A DNA stretch of 10,595 bases from Chloroflexota bacterium. Its GTDB lineage: Bacteria > Chloroflexota > Limnocylindria > QHBO01. The notes below the pieces were generated by a model. The model worked only from the letters and a program-made list of their open reading frames with translations, was not told the origin of the DNA and did not search any database. Of the stretch, positions 1 to 5,754 are shown piece by piece. The number at the start of each line of letters is the position of its first letter. Position 1 is the stretch's first letter. Made by a program: the position numbers and the translations under genes. The stretch spans positions 1 through 10,595 of the forward strand of contig JACDBS010000065.1 in the NCBI GenBank assembly GCA_013694795.1. Direction: 5' to 3'.

Positions 1-370
1 TGGCGTCCTGCGCCGCGGCATCGAACGCGGCCTCGTCCATGCCGGGCACGGTGCCGATCACGTCGAGCTCGGAGCGCGTGATGGTCCACGCATCGCCGAC
101 CTTGTCGAACGTGACGGTGGCGGAAACGTGAACGTGGTCCGGCGGCGTGCCGGCGCGCGCCAGCGCGCCCGACAGTGCCATCGAGAAGCATGAGGCATGG
201 GCTGCGGCGAGCAACTCCTCCGGCGACGTGCGGCCCTCGGCAGACTCCGTGCGGGAGGCCCAGGAGACGGGAAGGTCGGTGAAGAGCTCGCTCGTGCCGG
301 CGCTGACGGTGCCAGAACCGGAGGCGAGCGCCCCGGTCCAGGTGACGGTGGCGGTTCGGGTGGCGGCCAT
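1..370 (-). CDS. OsmC family peroxiredoxin (3' end cut by window)
   Basis: The first 123 residues of an OsmC/Ohr-type protein are visible; the usual family length is about 140, so only the C-terminal tail is missing. OsmC proteins are cytoplasmic thiol peroxidases that reduce organic hydroperoxides with a pair of cysteines. Seen directly: an N-terminal beta-rich stretch (ATVTWTGALASGSGTV), a GRTSPEELLAAAHASCFSMA segment at about residues 47-66, which is the family hallmark around the first redox cysteine, and then the strand VSATVTFDKVGDAWTI. The second catalytic cysteine lies beyond position 1 and cannot be checked. The ATG at 370 is preceded by AAGGAG on the minus strand with a spacing of about 8, which fixes the start. 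The gene is divergent from the 40-residue ORF at 401, with only 30 bases between the two start codons. The family call is secure; the choice between OsmC and a close relative is not. Confidence 0.9.
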   Translation of the reverse strand, partial: MAATRTATVTWTGALASGSGTVSAGTSELFTDLPVSWASRTESAEGRTSPEELLAAAHASCFSMALSGALARAGTPPDHVHVSATVTFDKVGDAWTITRSELDVIGTVPGMDEAAFDAAAQDA

Positions 371-387
371 CGGTGCATCTCCTTCGC

Positions 388-393
388 TAGACT
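388..393 (+). promoter_or_regulatory. Candidate -10 element (TAGACT) for a leaderless transcript
   Basis: TAGACT fits the TANNNT -10 consensus and ends 7 bases before the ATG at 401. Transcription would therefore start at or next to the start codon and leave no 5' leader. No Shine-Dalgarno sequence is present for that ATG. I see no convincing -35 hexamer. The same arrangement recurs at 1781-1786. The short motif alone is weak evidence. Confidence 0.35.
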
Positions 394-400
394 CGGGCTG

Positions 401-523
401 ATGACCAGCCTACCCGAACGCCGACCCATCATCCGCGGCGAGCATCACGACGTCCACGTCATGGGCATGCTGCGCGACGAGTGGTTGGCCCTGCCGCATC
501 GGCGCAGCTGGGAGCTCGACTGA
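401..523 (+). CDS. 40-residue ORF, possible true N-terminus of the downstream GalT-like gene
   Basis: This ORF encodes 40 residues beginning MTSLPERRPIIRGEHHDVH and ending RRSWELD. I do not recognise it as a family. Coding evidence is good for its size: 35 of 40 codons end in G or C, matching the genes around it, whereas the other open frame over 481-519 manages only 7 of 13. It begins at an ATG 7 bases after a TANNNT box, consistent with leaderless expression. Its stop TGA (521-523) forms a CTGA with the frame of the next gene, and coding character appears to jump to that frame exactly there. It may be a small coupled gene, or the real N-terminus of the GalT-like protein separated by a one-base frame shift. 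The sequence alone cannot decide between these. Confidence 0.5.
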   Translation: MTSLPERRPIIRGEHHDVHVMGMLRDEWLALPHRRSWELD

Positions 524-1626
524 CGAGCCTGCTCGATCTCCCCGCGCGAATCGCCAGCCTCGGCGGCGAAGCACATGCTCGCGCGGACCGACTGTTGGAC
601 GTATGGGTGGCGACCGCCCGCACGGATCCTCCCGAAGCGCTTGAGCCGTGGCTGGCGGAGATCTTCGGGTCCGTGGACGCCGTGCGCAAGCAGACGGTGG
701 TCAAGGTCACCAACCTCGCGACGCTTGAGGCAACTCTGTTCGCGCCGTTGCGCGCCCGCCGCCCCGTCGACGGCCCCGGCCACGCGTCCGACCTGGTGTC
801 AGAGATCGGCGCGGCGGCGGGTGATCCCTTCTGTGCACCCGAGACGGGCACCCCGGCTCATCGCTTCGGCCGGGTGCGGGGCGCTCGCATGGTCAGCGGC
901 GCCAACGCCGCGGCCGCGGATGCGCATCACGCCGTCCTTGTCTTCGACGAGCACGACCCGCTTGCCTTCGACGCCGAACTGGTTGGCGACCTCTTCACCA
1001 CCGGACGGGCCTGGGCCGAGAAGGCTCGACAGACCGATCCGGACGCCGCCAACTACCTGCTCATCTGGAACTGCCTGTGGCGCGCCGGTGGCTCGATCAT
1101 CCACGGCCATGCACAGGCGCTCCTGGGCGCCGGACGACACTACGCGCGCCTCGAGCGCTTCCGGCGTGACGCCGAAACCTATCGGGCCGCCCACCGGAGC
1201 GACCTCATTCGCGACCTGGTCGCCGTTCACCGCGATCTCGGGCTGGCCGTGGGCGTGGGAGGCGTCGCGCTGCTCGCGCACATCACCCCAGTCAAGGAGC
1301 GCGAGCTCCTGATCGTCGGCACTCCCGGCATGGACGAGCGCGACCCCGCCTTCACCGATGCCGTCGCGCGGGCGCTCTCCGCCTACCGCGACCGCATCGG
1401 CGTCCGATCGTTCAACCTCGCGCTGTGGCGCGGTCCCCTGGACGGGAGCTGGAGCGAATTTTCGCCCATGGTGCGCCTGGTCGACCGCGGTGATCTCTTC
1501 CAGCGCCCGTCGGACATCGGCGCCATGGAGCTCTACGGCACGCCCATCGTCGGCTCCGACCCGTACGAGCTCATCGAGCGGGTCTCGGGCGATAAATTGC
1601 CACCCGGCGGGCGCATCGGCCACTGA
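481..1626 (+). CDS. GalT-like (HIT superfamily) nucleotidyltransferase homologue, nucleophile motif intact
   Basis: This protein (381 residues from GTG 481) resembles galactose-1-phosphate uridylyltransferases, which swap nucleoside monophosphates between sugar phosphates through a histidine intermediate. The key segment GGSIIHGHAQ (residues 203-212) matches the GalT GASLxHPHxQ motif, giving the nucleophile as H210, with H208 and Q212. Before it, DAHHAVLVFDEHDPLAF (about 147-163) matches the strand that carries the GalT zinc histidine (H158 here). The CxxC zinc pair is reduced to C118, and the C-terminal HxH iron-site motif is absent: FNLALWRGPLDGSWSEFSP (311-329) occupies that place. The N-terminal 70 residues are not recognisable. 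The start is uncertain: GTG 481 is the first ordinary start codon, but codon bias suggests that coding in this frame begins near CTG 520, overlapping the upstream stop as CTGA. The substrate cannot be read from sequence. A second GalT-like gene follows 166 bases downstream. Confidence 0.75.
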   Translation: MVGPAASAQLGARLTSLLDLPARIASLGGEAHARADRLLDVWVATARTDPPEALEPWLAEIFGSVDAVRKQTVVKVTNLATLEATLFAPLRARRPVDGPGHASDLVSEIGAAAGDPFCAPETGTPAHRFGRVRGARMVSGANAAAADAHHAVLVFDEHDPLAFDAELVGDLFTTGRAWAEKARQTDPDAANYLLIWNCLWRAGGSIIHGHAQALLGAGRHYARLERFRRDAETYRAAHRSDLIRDLVAVHRDLGLAVGVGGVALLAHITPVKERELLIVGTPGMDERDPAFTDAVARALSAYRDRIGVRSFNLALWRGPLDGSWSEFSPMVRLVDRGDLFQRPSDIGAMELYGTPIVGSDPYELIERVSGDKLPPGGRIGH

Positions 1627-1633
1627 CTGGCCG
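1617..1633 (+). repeat. Hairpin repeat copy 1, CGGCCACTGACTGGCCG
   Basis: A perfect 6-bp inverted repeat (CGGCCA / TGGCCG) with a 5-base loop spans the stop codon of the first GalT-like gene (TGA at 1624-1626). A near-identical copy lies 91 bases downstream. There is no T-run, so a standard intrinsic terminator is unlikely. Confidence 0.7.
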
Positions 1634-1707
1634 AAATTGCACCGGACGGGACCTTCAGCCAAGCAGGTCGTCCTCTGCGTGGCCCGCGTTGCCGTTGGGC
1701 GCACATT

Positions 1708-1724
1708 CGGCCACTGATTGGCCG
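1708..1724 (+). repeat. Hairpin repeat copy 2, CGGCCACTGATTGGCCG
   Basis: Same 6-bp stem as copy 1, with one loop base changed (CTGAT instead of CTGAC). Here the stem can extend outward, imperfectly, through GGGCGCAC on the left and GTGCCC on the right. It sits in the 166-base gap between the two GalT-like genes, upstream of the candidate promoter at 1781. It could be an operator, an RNA-processing hairpin or a weak terminator; nothing in the sequence decides which. Confidence 0.65.
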
Positions 1725-1780
1725 TTGTGCCCGTGGGGCGCAAACCCTGCCGTGACGAAGGTGCATCTGCGCCCATCGGG

Positions 1781-1786
1781 TACGAT
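1781..1786 (+). promoter_or_regulatory. Candidate -10 element (TACGAT) for a leaderless second GalT-like gene
   Basis: TACGAT matches TANNNT and ends 6 bases before GTG 1793. That GTG is the start supported by the family N-terminus. There is no ribosome binding site in front of it, so a leaderless mRNA is plausible. No -35 hexamer is recognisable. Confidence 0.35.
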
Positions 1787-1792
1787 GCGCCC

Positions 1793-2776
1793 GTGTTCGA
1801 GCTGCGTCGCGACCCGGTCACCGGGTGGTGGTCGGCCATCGTCGCCGATCGGGCTTTTGAGCGCGAGGCGTTCGAGGTCCAGGCGCAGCCGATCGAGGGC
1901 AGCCACTGCCGCCATTGCGACGAGGCACCCGAGAATGAGCCGCCGAACCTCGTGCGCCGCATTGCGCTCCGGTCGCAGGCGTTCCACCGCATCGACTCGA
2001 CCAAGGCCAGTGCCGCGCAGTTGAGCATGAGCGAGGTGGAGCGCGCCACCGGGTCGTGGGAGATCCTGGTCGGCCCGCGCGACCACCACGAGCGCATGGC
2101 CGATGCGCCACCGCAGCTGGCCGGCGCCCTCCTCCGCGCGGCGCGTGACGCGATGCGCGAGATCGCCGCGCAGCCGCGCGAGGAGATCGAGGACGGCAGA
2201 GTAGAGCCGCTCTACATCCAACTGGTGCAGAGCTATGGGATGCAGGCCGGCTCGCGCAGCTCCCACCTCAACCTGGAGCTGTACGCCATCCCGCAGGTGC
2301 CGCACTGGGTCGCCGAGGAGATCGGCGGCGGGGCCAGGCAGGTGATCAAGACGCGGCGCTGCATCTGGTGCGCGCTGTCGGAGGCGGAGGAGGAGAACGG
2401 TGAGCGCCTGGTGCTGGCCGACCATCACGCGATCGTCTTCAGCCCCGCGGCCAGTCGATCGGCCTTCGAGATGATGGTCGTCCCGCGCCAGCACGCCGCC
2501 GACTTCACGGCGCTCGACGACGACGCCATCACTGATGCGACCGCCACCCTCCAGCGCGCGCTCCACGCGCTGGATGTCCTGGGTGATCCGCCGTACAACC
2601 TCTTCCTGCATACCGCACCAGCCGGAGAGCGGCTGGACCAGACCTTCCACTGGCATTGGGAGATTCATCCACGCCTGCGGGTGATCGCCGGCCTCGAGCG
2701 GGCGACCGCCCTGGCGGTGAACCCGGCCGCTCCCGAATACGCCGCCGCGGTGCTGCGCCAGCACCTGCACCGGTAA
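1793..2776 (+). CDS. Galactose-1-phosphate uridylyltransferase-like protein with substituted nucleophile
   Basis: This 327-residue protein matches the GalT family in length and architecture. GTG 1793 is chosen because it yields the family N-terminus FELRRDPVTGWW (compare xELRxDPVTGRWV), although the frame stays open further upstream. Visible GalT features: zinc ligands C39 and C42 (HCRHCDE), PRDHH at 95-99 (H98 equivalent to the third zinc ligand), H158 (fourth ligand), a second CxxC at 190-193, and the C-terminal FHWHWEIHPRL (285-295) that supplies the HxH metal-site histidines. The anomaly is at the active site: where GalT has HPHxQ, this protein reads HLNLE (158-162), so the nucleophilic His is Asn160 and the Gln is Glu162. 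A normal covalent uridylyl transfer is therefore unlikely. It may be regulatory, act with the upstream paralogue, or have another chemistry. It is separated from the sigma factor gene by 71 bases. Confidence 0.85.
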   Translation: MFELRRDPVTGWWSAIVADRAFEREAFEVQAQPIEGSHCRHCDEAPENEPPNLVRRIALRSQAFHRIDSTKASAAQLSMSEVERATGSWEILVGPRDHHERMADAPPQLAGALLRAARDAMREIAAQPREEIEDGRVEPLYIQLVQSYGMQAGSRSSHLNLELYAIPQVPHWVAEEIGGGARQVIKTRRCIWCALSEAEEENGERLVLADHHAIVFSPAASRSAFEMMVVPRQHAADFTALDDDAITDATATLQRALHALDVLGDPPYNLFLHTAPAGERLDQTFHWHWEIHPRLRVIAGLERATALAVNPAAPEYAAAVLRQHLHR

Positions 2777-2795
2777 CAGATGCGCCGCTCGCTGC

Positions 2796-2818
2796 GTCCC
2801 AGCCGAACCAGTTGGGAC
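2796..2818 (+). repeat. Inverted repeat GTCCCA/TGGGAC upstream of the sigma factor
   Basis: A 6-bp perfect inverted repeat with an 11-base spacer lies in the 71-base gap between the second GalT-like gene and the ECF sigma gene. It could be an operator, or a weak transcript-end hairpin for the GalT-like gene. There is no T-run and no clear partner promoter. Confidence 0.35.
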
Positions 2819-2847
2819 CAACGTGTGCGGAGGACGAGGTGCAGTCG

Positions 2848-3423
2848 ATGGTTGTACCCGGCAGGATCGCGTGGGATGCACCCGCGGTGAGCCGCCGCGC
2901 CGTCGACACTCGCGAAGCGGAGTTCGCCCAGCTCTTCGAGGAGTTCTCGGCTCCCATCTTCAACTACGTGCTCCGCATGGTGACCGATGCGGACCGCGCC
3001 GCCGACATCACCCAGGACACCTTCATCAAGGCCTATCGCAAGCTTGACACGGTGACCGATGCGACCTCGACGCGATCCTGGCTCTACCGGATCGCGACCA
3101 ACACCGCCATCGACGACATGCGCCGCCGGCGCAACGTCACACCCATGGGCACCGATGAGCCCGCCTTCGCCAACCGTCCCGATCACCGCCCCGGCCCCGA
3201 GGCGCAGGTCATGGCCTCCACCCTCGACGAGCGCGTGCAGCGCGCGCTCATGGCGCTGCGCCCAAACCATCGGCAGTGCCTACTCCTGAGCGACCTGGAG
3301 GACATGAGCGCGCAGCAGATCGGCGAGGTGATGGGCCTCTCGTACGGAGCGGTGCGCACGCTGCTGTGCCGAGCTCGGGGCGAGATGCGTCGAGCCCTCG
3401 CGGCGGAAGGCTTCGCGCGATGA
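2848..3423 (+). CDS. ECF (sigma-70 family, group 4) RNA polymerase sigma factor
   Basis: This 191-residue protein has the two conserved domains of an extracytoplasmic-function sigma factor, which redirects RNA polymerase to a small regulon on an envelope or stress signal. Sigma region 2 covers about residues 27-95 (LFEEFSAPIFNYVLRM, then ITQDTFIKAYRKL and SWLYRIATNTAIDDMRRRR). Sigma region 4 covers about 127-183, with the helix-turn-helix MSAQQIGEVMGLSYGAVRTL (153-172) followed by a basic CRARGEMRR. ATG 2848 is preferred because GAGGTG (2836-2841) sits 6 bases before it; the open frame extends upstream into the GalT-like gene, but without a ribosome site. The stop overlaps the start of the anti-sigma gene (ATGA at 3420-3423), so the two are co-translated, as is usual for such pairs. 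The target regulon is unknown. Confidence 0.95.
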   Translation: MVVPGRIAWDAPAVSRRAVDTREAEFAQLFEEFSAPIFNYVLRMVTDADRAADITQDTFIKAYRKLDTVTDATSTRSWLYRIATNTAIDDMRRRRNVTPMGTDEPAFANRPDHRPGPEAQVMASTLDERVQRALMALRPNHRQCLLLSDLEDMSAQQIGEVMGLSYGAVRTLLCRARGEMRRALAAEGFAR

Positions 3424-5144
3424 ACATTAGCCGCCACGAGCCGTGGGATGAGCTTGTCAGCGCCTCGCTGACCGGCGACCTCAGCGCCGATGAGCGACGG
3501 CGCCTCGACGCCCACCTCGGCGGCTGCGCCGAATGCCGCTCCACGCTGGCCGCCTTCTCCGATCAGCGCCGCATCGTGGCCGGGCTGCGACATGTGCCCA
3601 TTCCGCGTGACCTGGGTGCGCGCGTCCGGACCGGCATCGAGGGGGGCTCGCGCGTGGGCCTGCCGTGGTGGCGCCGCCCGGCAGCCATCTTCGCCGGCGT
3701 GGGCGGCGGTCTGGCCGTGGTGGCCGGCGCTCTCCTGGCGATCGTGCTCCTCAACGGCTCACCCGACGGGCCGGTTGGCGAATCCTCTCCAACGCCATCG
3801 GGCTCCATCGTCGCCGGTAGCCCTTCACCGGTTCCATCGGCGCCGCCTCCGTCTGCCTCGCCGGCCGAATCGGCATCGGCTCCTTCGGCCGACGCCACTC
3901 CGTCAGTGGCTGCCGTCACCGCCTCTCCCGAGCCGGACGTCTACCTCGCCCTCACCGGACCGTTCGACAACCAGGCCCTCACCGTGCGCCATGGCCCGAC
4001 CGGCGAGACGATCGCCGAGATCGACACGCCCTCAGGCCCGCCCATCGCCGCTGAACTCTCGCCGGACGGGCAGTGGCTGGCCTACATCACTCAGCTCGGC
4101 GAGAGTGGCCTCAACGAGGTGCGCGCCACGCGCATCGGCGAGGGAGTCCCGTCCGACGACCCGGAGGCGCTGCCGCCCGTCAGCTCGCCAGTCACGGTTG
4201 GCGAGACGGTGATCCTGGGCCAGAGCGTCGGCGGCGCCCCCTTCCTGGAGCAGCTGGCGTGGGCGTCGAACAGCGGGTACCTGGCCTTCACGCTTGCCGA
4301 TCCGGAGGCCAATGGCACGGACGTATGGCTGTTCCAGCCCAGCATCGCCCAGCCGCGGCAGATCACCAACGTCGACAACGCCTACGCCGGCAGTTGGTTC
4401 CCGAGCAGCGGCGGATCCTCATTCCTGTGGGTGAGCACCGCCGGCGCTGTGCCGATGAGCCACCTGCTCGGCTTCCACGACAGCGGGGGCGGCGACCTTG
4501 CTCCCGGAGATCCGGCCGACAATCCGATGGCCAGCGCCGAAGGCGTCTTCCAGCCGCTCCTGAATCCGAACGGCTCAGTGGCGATCTACTGGACGGGCAG
4601 AATGGAACAGCTCGGCGCGGAGTGGGCCTTCATCGAGGGCGGCCAGCCGTACCTGTCGGAGCACTCCGCAGGCTTCGAGTTCGGCAACGATCGGTCCCTC
4701 TTCAGCGACCTGACCGTCGGTCGCGACGCATTCACCTCCGCCGCCATCGCCTGGGGCCCAGACGGCGACGCCTACGCCGTCTGGGATGCGAGGTGGACCG
4801 GCATCCCGCAGGGGTCCGACGGCGAGTATCCGAGCGTCAGCCGTGTCTACTTCGGCCATGCCACCGATCCGCGCGGCCTCACCGAGTCCCACGCCATCGA
4901 CCGCGACGACATCCCCACCGACGCGTGGATCGTGGACGTCAAGGTCTCGCCGTCCGGTGAGCACCTCGTCGTGTGCGCAGCGCGGCCGCGCGGTGGCGTC
5001 CTCGAGGCACCGTCGGCTGATCTCCTGCTGGTCAAGCGCAACACCGGTGACGTGCCCGACGAGGTGTTCGTCCTCGGCTCGGCCGACAACGGCTGGTTCG
5101 GCCCCGCTGCATTCGATGCCACCTCAGGGACCGACGCGCCATAG
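3420..5144 (+). CDS. Transmembrane anti-sigma factor with zinc-finger and extracytoplasmic TolB/PD40-like domain
   Basis: This 574-residue partner of the upstream sigma factor should sit in the membrane and hold the sigma inactive until a signal arrives. Domains in order: a zf-HC2/ZAS-type anti-sigma domain (about 1-60) with the HxxxCxxC motif H32, C36, C39 and possible fourth ligand H6; a basic, Trp-containing pre-membrane stretch (LPWWRRP, 81-87); one transmembrane helix at about 87-111; a Pro/Ser/Ala-rich stalk at about 113-172; then a roughly 400-residue outer domain. The outer domain has five propeller-strand signatures: SPDGQWLAY (214-222), ASNSGYLAF (282-290), NPNGSVAIY (382-390), GPDGDAYAV (446-454) and SPSGEHLVV (510-518). 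These resemble the PD40/WD40-like blades of TolB. GGAAGG at 3405-3410 serves the ATG. The propeller is probably the sensor, but no ligand can be inferred. pyrR follows after 64 bases from its own promoter. Confidence 0.88.
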   Translation: MNISRHEPWDELVSASLTGDLSADERRRLDAHLGGCAECRSTLAAFSDQRRIVAGLRHVPIPRDLGARVRTGIEGGSRVGLPWWRRPAAIFAGVGGGLAVVAGALLAIVLLNGSPDGPVGESSPTPSGSIVAGSPSPVPSAPPPSASPAESASAPSADATPSVAAVTASPEPDVYLALTGPFDNQALTVRHGPTGETIAEIDTPSGPPIAAELSPDGQWLAYITQLGESGLNEVRATRIGEGVPSDDPEALPPVSSPVTVGETVILGQSVGGAPFLEQLAWASNSGYLAFTLADPEANGTDVWLFQPSIAQPRQITNVDNAYAGSWFPSSGGSSFLWVSTAGAVPMSHLLGFHDSGGGDLAPGDPADNPMASAEGVFQPLLNPNGSVAIYWTGRMEQLGAEWAFIEGGQPYLSEHSAGFEFGNDRSLFSDLTVGRDAFTSAAIAWGPDGDAYAVWDARWTGIPQGSDGEYPSVSRVYFGHATDPRGLTESHAIDRDDIPTDAWIVDVKVSPSGEHLVVCAARPRGGVLEAPSADLLLVKRNTGDVPDEVFVLGSADNGWFGPAAFDATSGTDAP

Positions 5145-5158
5145 CGCATCGGTATACT
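5131..5158 (+). promoter_or_regulatory. Candidate housekeeping promoter of the pyr operon
   Basis: TATACT (5153-5158) is the best -10 hexamer in this GC-rich window, agreeing with TATAAT at five of six positions. A weak -35 (CCGACG, 5131-5136, three of six matches to TTGACA) lies 16 bases upstream. Transcription would begin near 5165, giving a leader of about 44 bases that holds the PyrR-binding hairpin and the ribosome site. The promoter overlaps the last codons of the anti-sigma gene. Confidence 0.6.
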
Positions 5159-5176
5159 CGCGGCGAGCCCTTTAAC

Positions 5177-5194
5177 GCGGTCCGGAGAGGCCGC
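5177..5194 (+). promoter_or_regulatory. PyrR-binding RNA hairpin in the pyr operon leader
   Basis: GCGGUC-CGGAGA-GGCCGC folds into a 6-bp stem (one U.G pair) closing the hexaloop CGGAGA. Positions 5179-5192 match the known PyrR-binding consensus ARUCCNGNGAGGYU at every position except the first and last. Those two change together (A..U to G..C), so pairing is kept. The loop fits CNGNGA exactly. The hairpin ends one base before AAGGAG (5196-5201), the pyrR ribosome binding site, which stands 7 bases before the ATG. No U-tract terminator follows. PyrR bound with UMP or UTP would most simply block ribosome access, as described for mycobacterial PyrR, rather than drive Bacillus-type attenuation. 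The motif is seen; the mechanism is inferred. Confidence 0.85.
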
Positions 5195-5208
5195 CAAGGA
5201 GAGATCGC

Positions 5209-5754
5209 ATGAGCGAACGCCGCATTCTCGACGCCGATGACCTGCGACGCGCCCTGACCCGCATCGCCCACGAGATCGTGGAGCGCAATGGCAGCGTCGA
5301 CGGTCTGGTGCTGGTCGGCATTCGGAGCCGCGGCGTGCCCATCGCACAGCGCCTGGCCGTCCTCATCGAGCAGCACGAGGGGGCATCGGTCCCGGTCGGT
5401 TCGCTCGACATCACGTACTACCGCGATGACCTGACGCGCATGGCGCACGCGCCGATCGTCAAGCGCTCCGACCTCGAGACCGAGGTGAGCGGTCGTACGG
5501 TGGTCCTGGTCGACGACGTCCTGTTCACCGGACGCACCGTCCGCGCGGCGCTGGATGCGCTGACCGATCACGGCCGCCCACAGGCGGTGCAGCTCGCGGC
5601 CCTGGTGGACCGAGGTCACCGCGAGCTCCCCATCCGACCCGACTTCGTTGGCAAGAACCTGCCGACCAGCGTCGAGGAGATCGTCCACGTCCGCCTGACC
5701 GAGACCGATGACATCGACGAGGTCGTCATCGAGCGACCGGAGCAGGCCGCGTGA
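5209..5754 (+). CDS. pyrR: Bifunctional pyr operon regulator / uracil phosphoribosyltransferase PyrR
   Basis: PyrR binds uridine nucleotides and pyr leader RNA to repress pyrimidine synthesis, and usually has uracil phosphoribosyltransferase activity as well. The 181-residue length is typical. Visible hallmarks: GIRSRGVPIAQRL (37-49), LDITYYRDDL (66-75; the family norm is LDITxYRDDL), the PRPP-binding loop VVLVDDVLFTGRTVRAAL (98-115), and the C-terminal LVDRGHRELPIRPDFVGKNLPTS (132-154) that distinguishes PyrR from other phosphoribosyltransferases. The start ATG is set by AAGGAG at 7 bases. The matching RNA target lies immediately upstream, so autoregulation is strongly supported. The 3' end overlaps pyrB by 4 bases (GTGA). 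Confidence 0.97.
   Translation: MSERRILDADDLRRALTRIAHEIVERNGSVDGLVLVGIRSRGVPIAQRLAVLIEQHEGASVPVGSLDITYYRDDLTRMAHAPIVKRSDLETEVSGRTVVLVDDVLFTGRTVRAALDALTDHGRPQAVQLAALVDRGHRELPIRPDFVGKNLPTSVEEIVHVRLTETDDIDEVVIERPEQAA

Noticed and set aside
2805..2824. ECF-type autoregulatory promoter (GAACC ... CGTG) before the sigma gene
   Set aside because: The spacing is only 12 bases, whereas ECF promoters normally have about 16-19. I could not place a convincing promoter for this operon.
799..2881. Long antisense open frames on the minus strand opposite the GalT-like genes
   Set aside because: Such frames are expected shadows in high-GC coding DNA. The plus-strand proteins have clear family motifs, and the antisense products do not.
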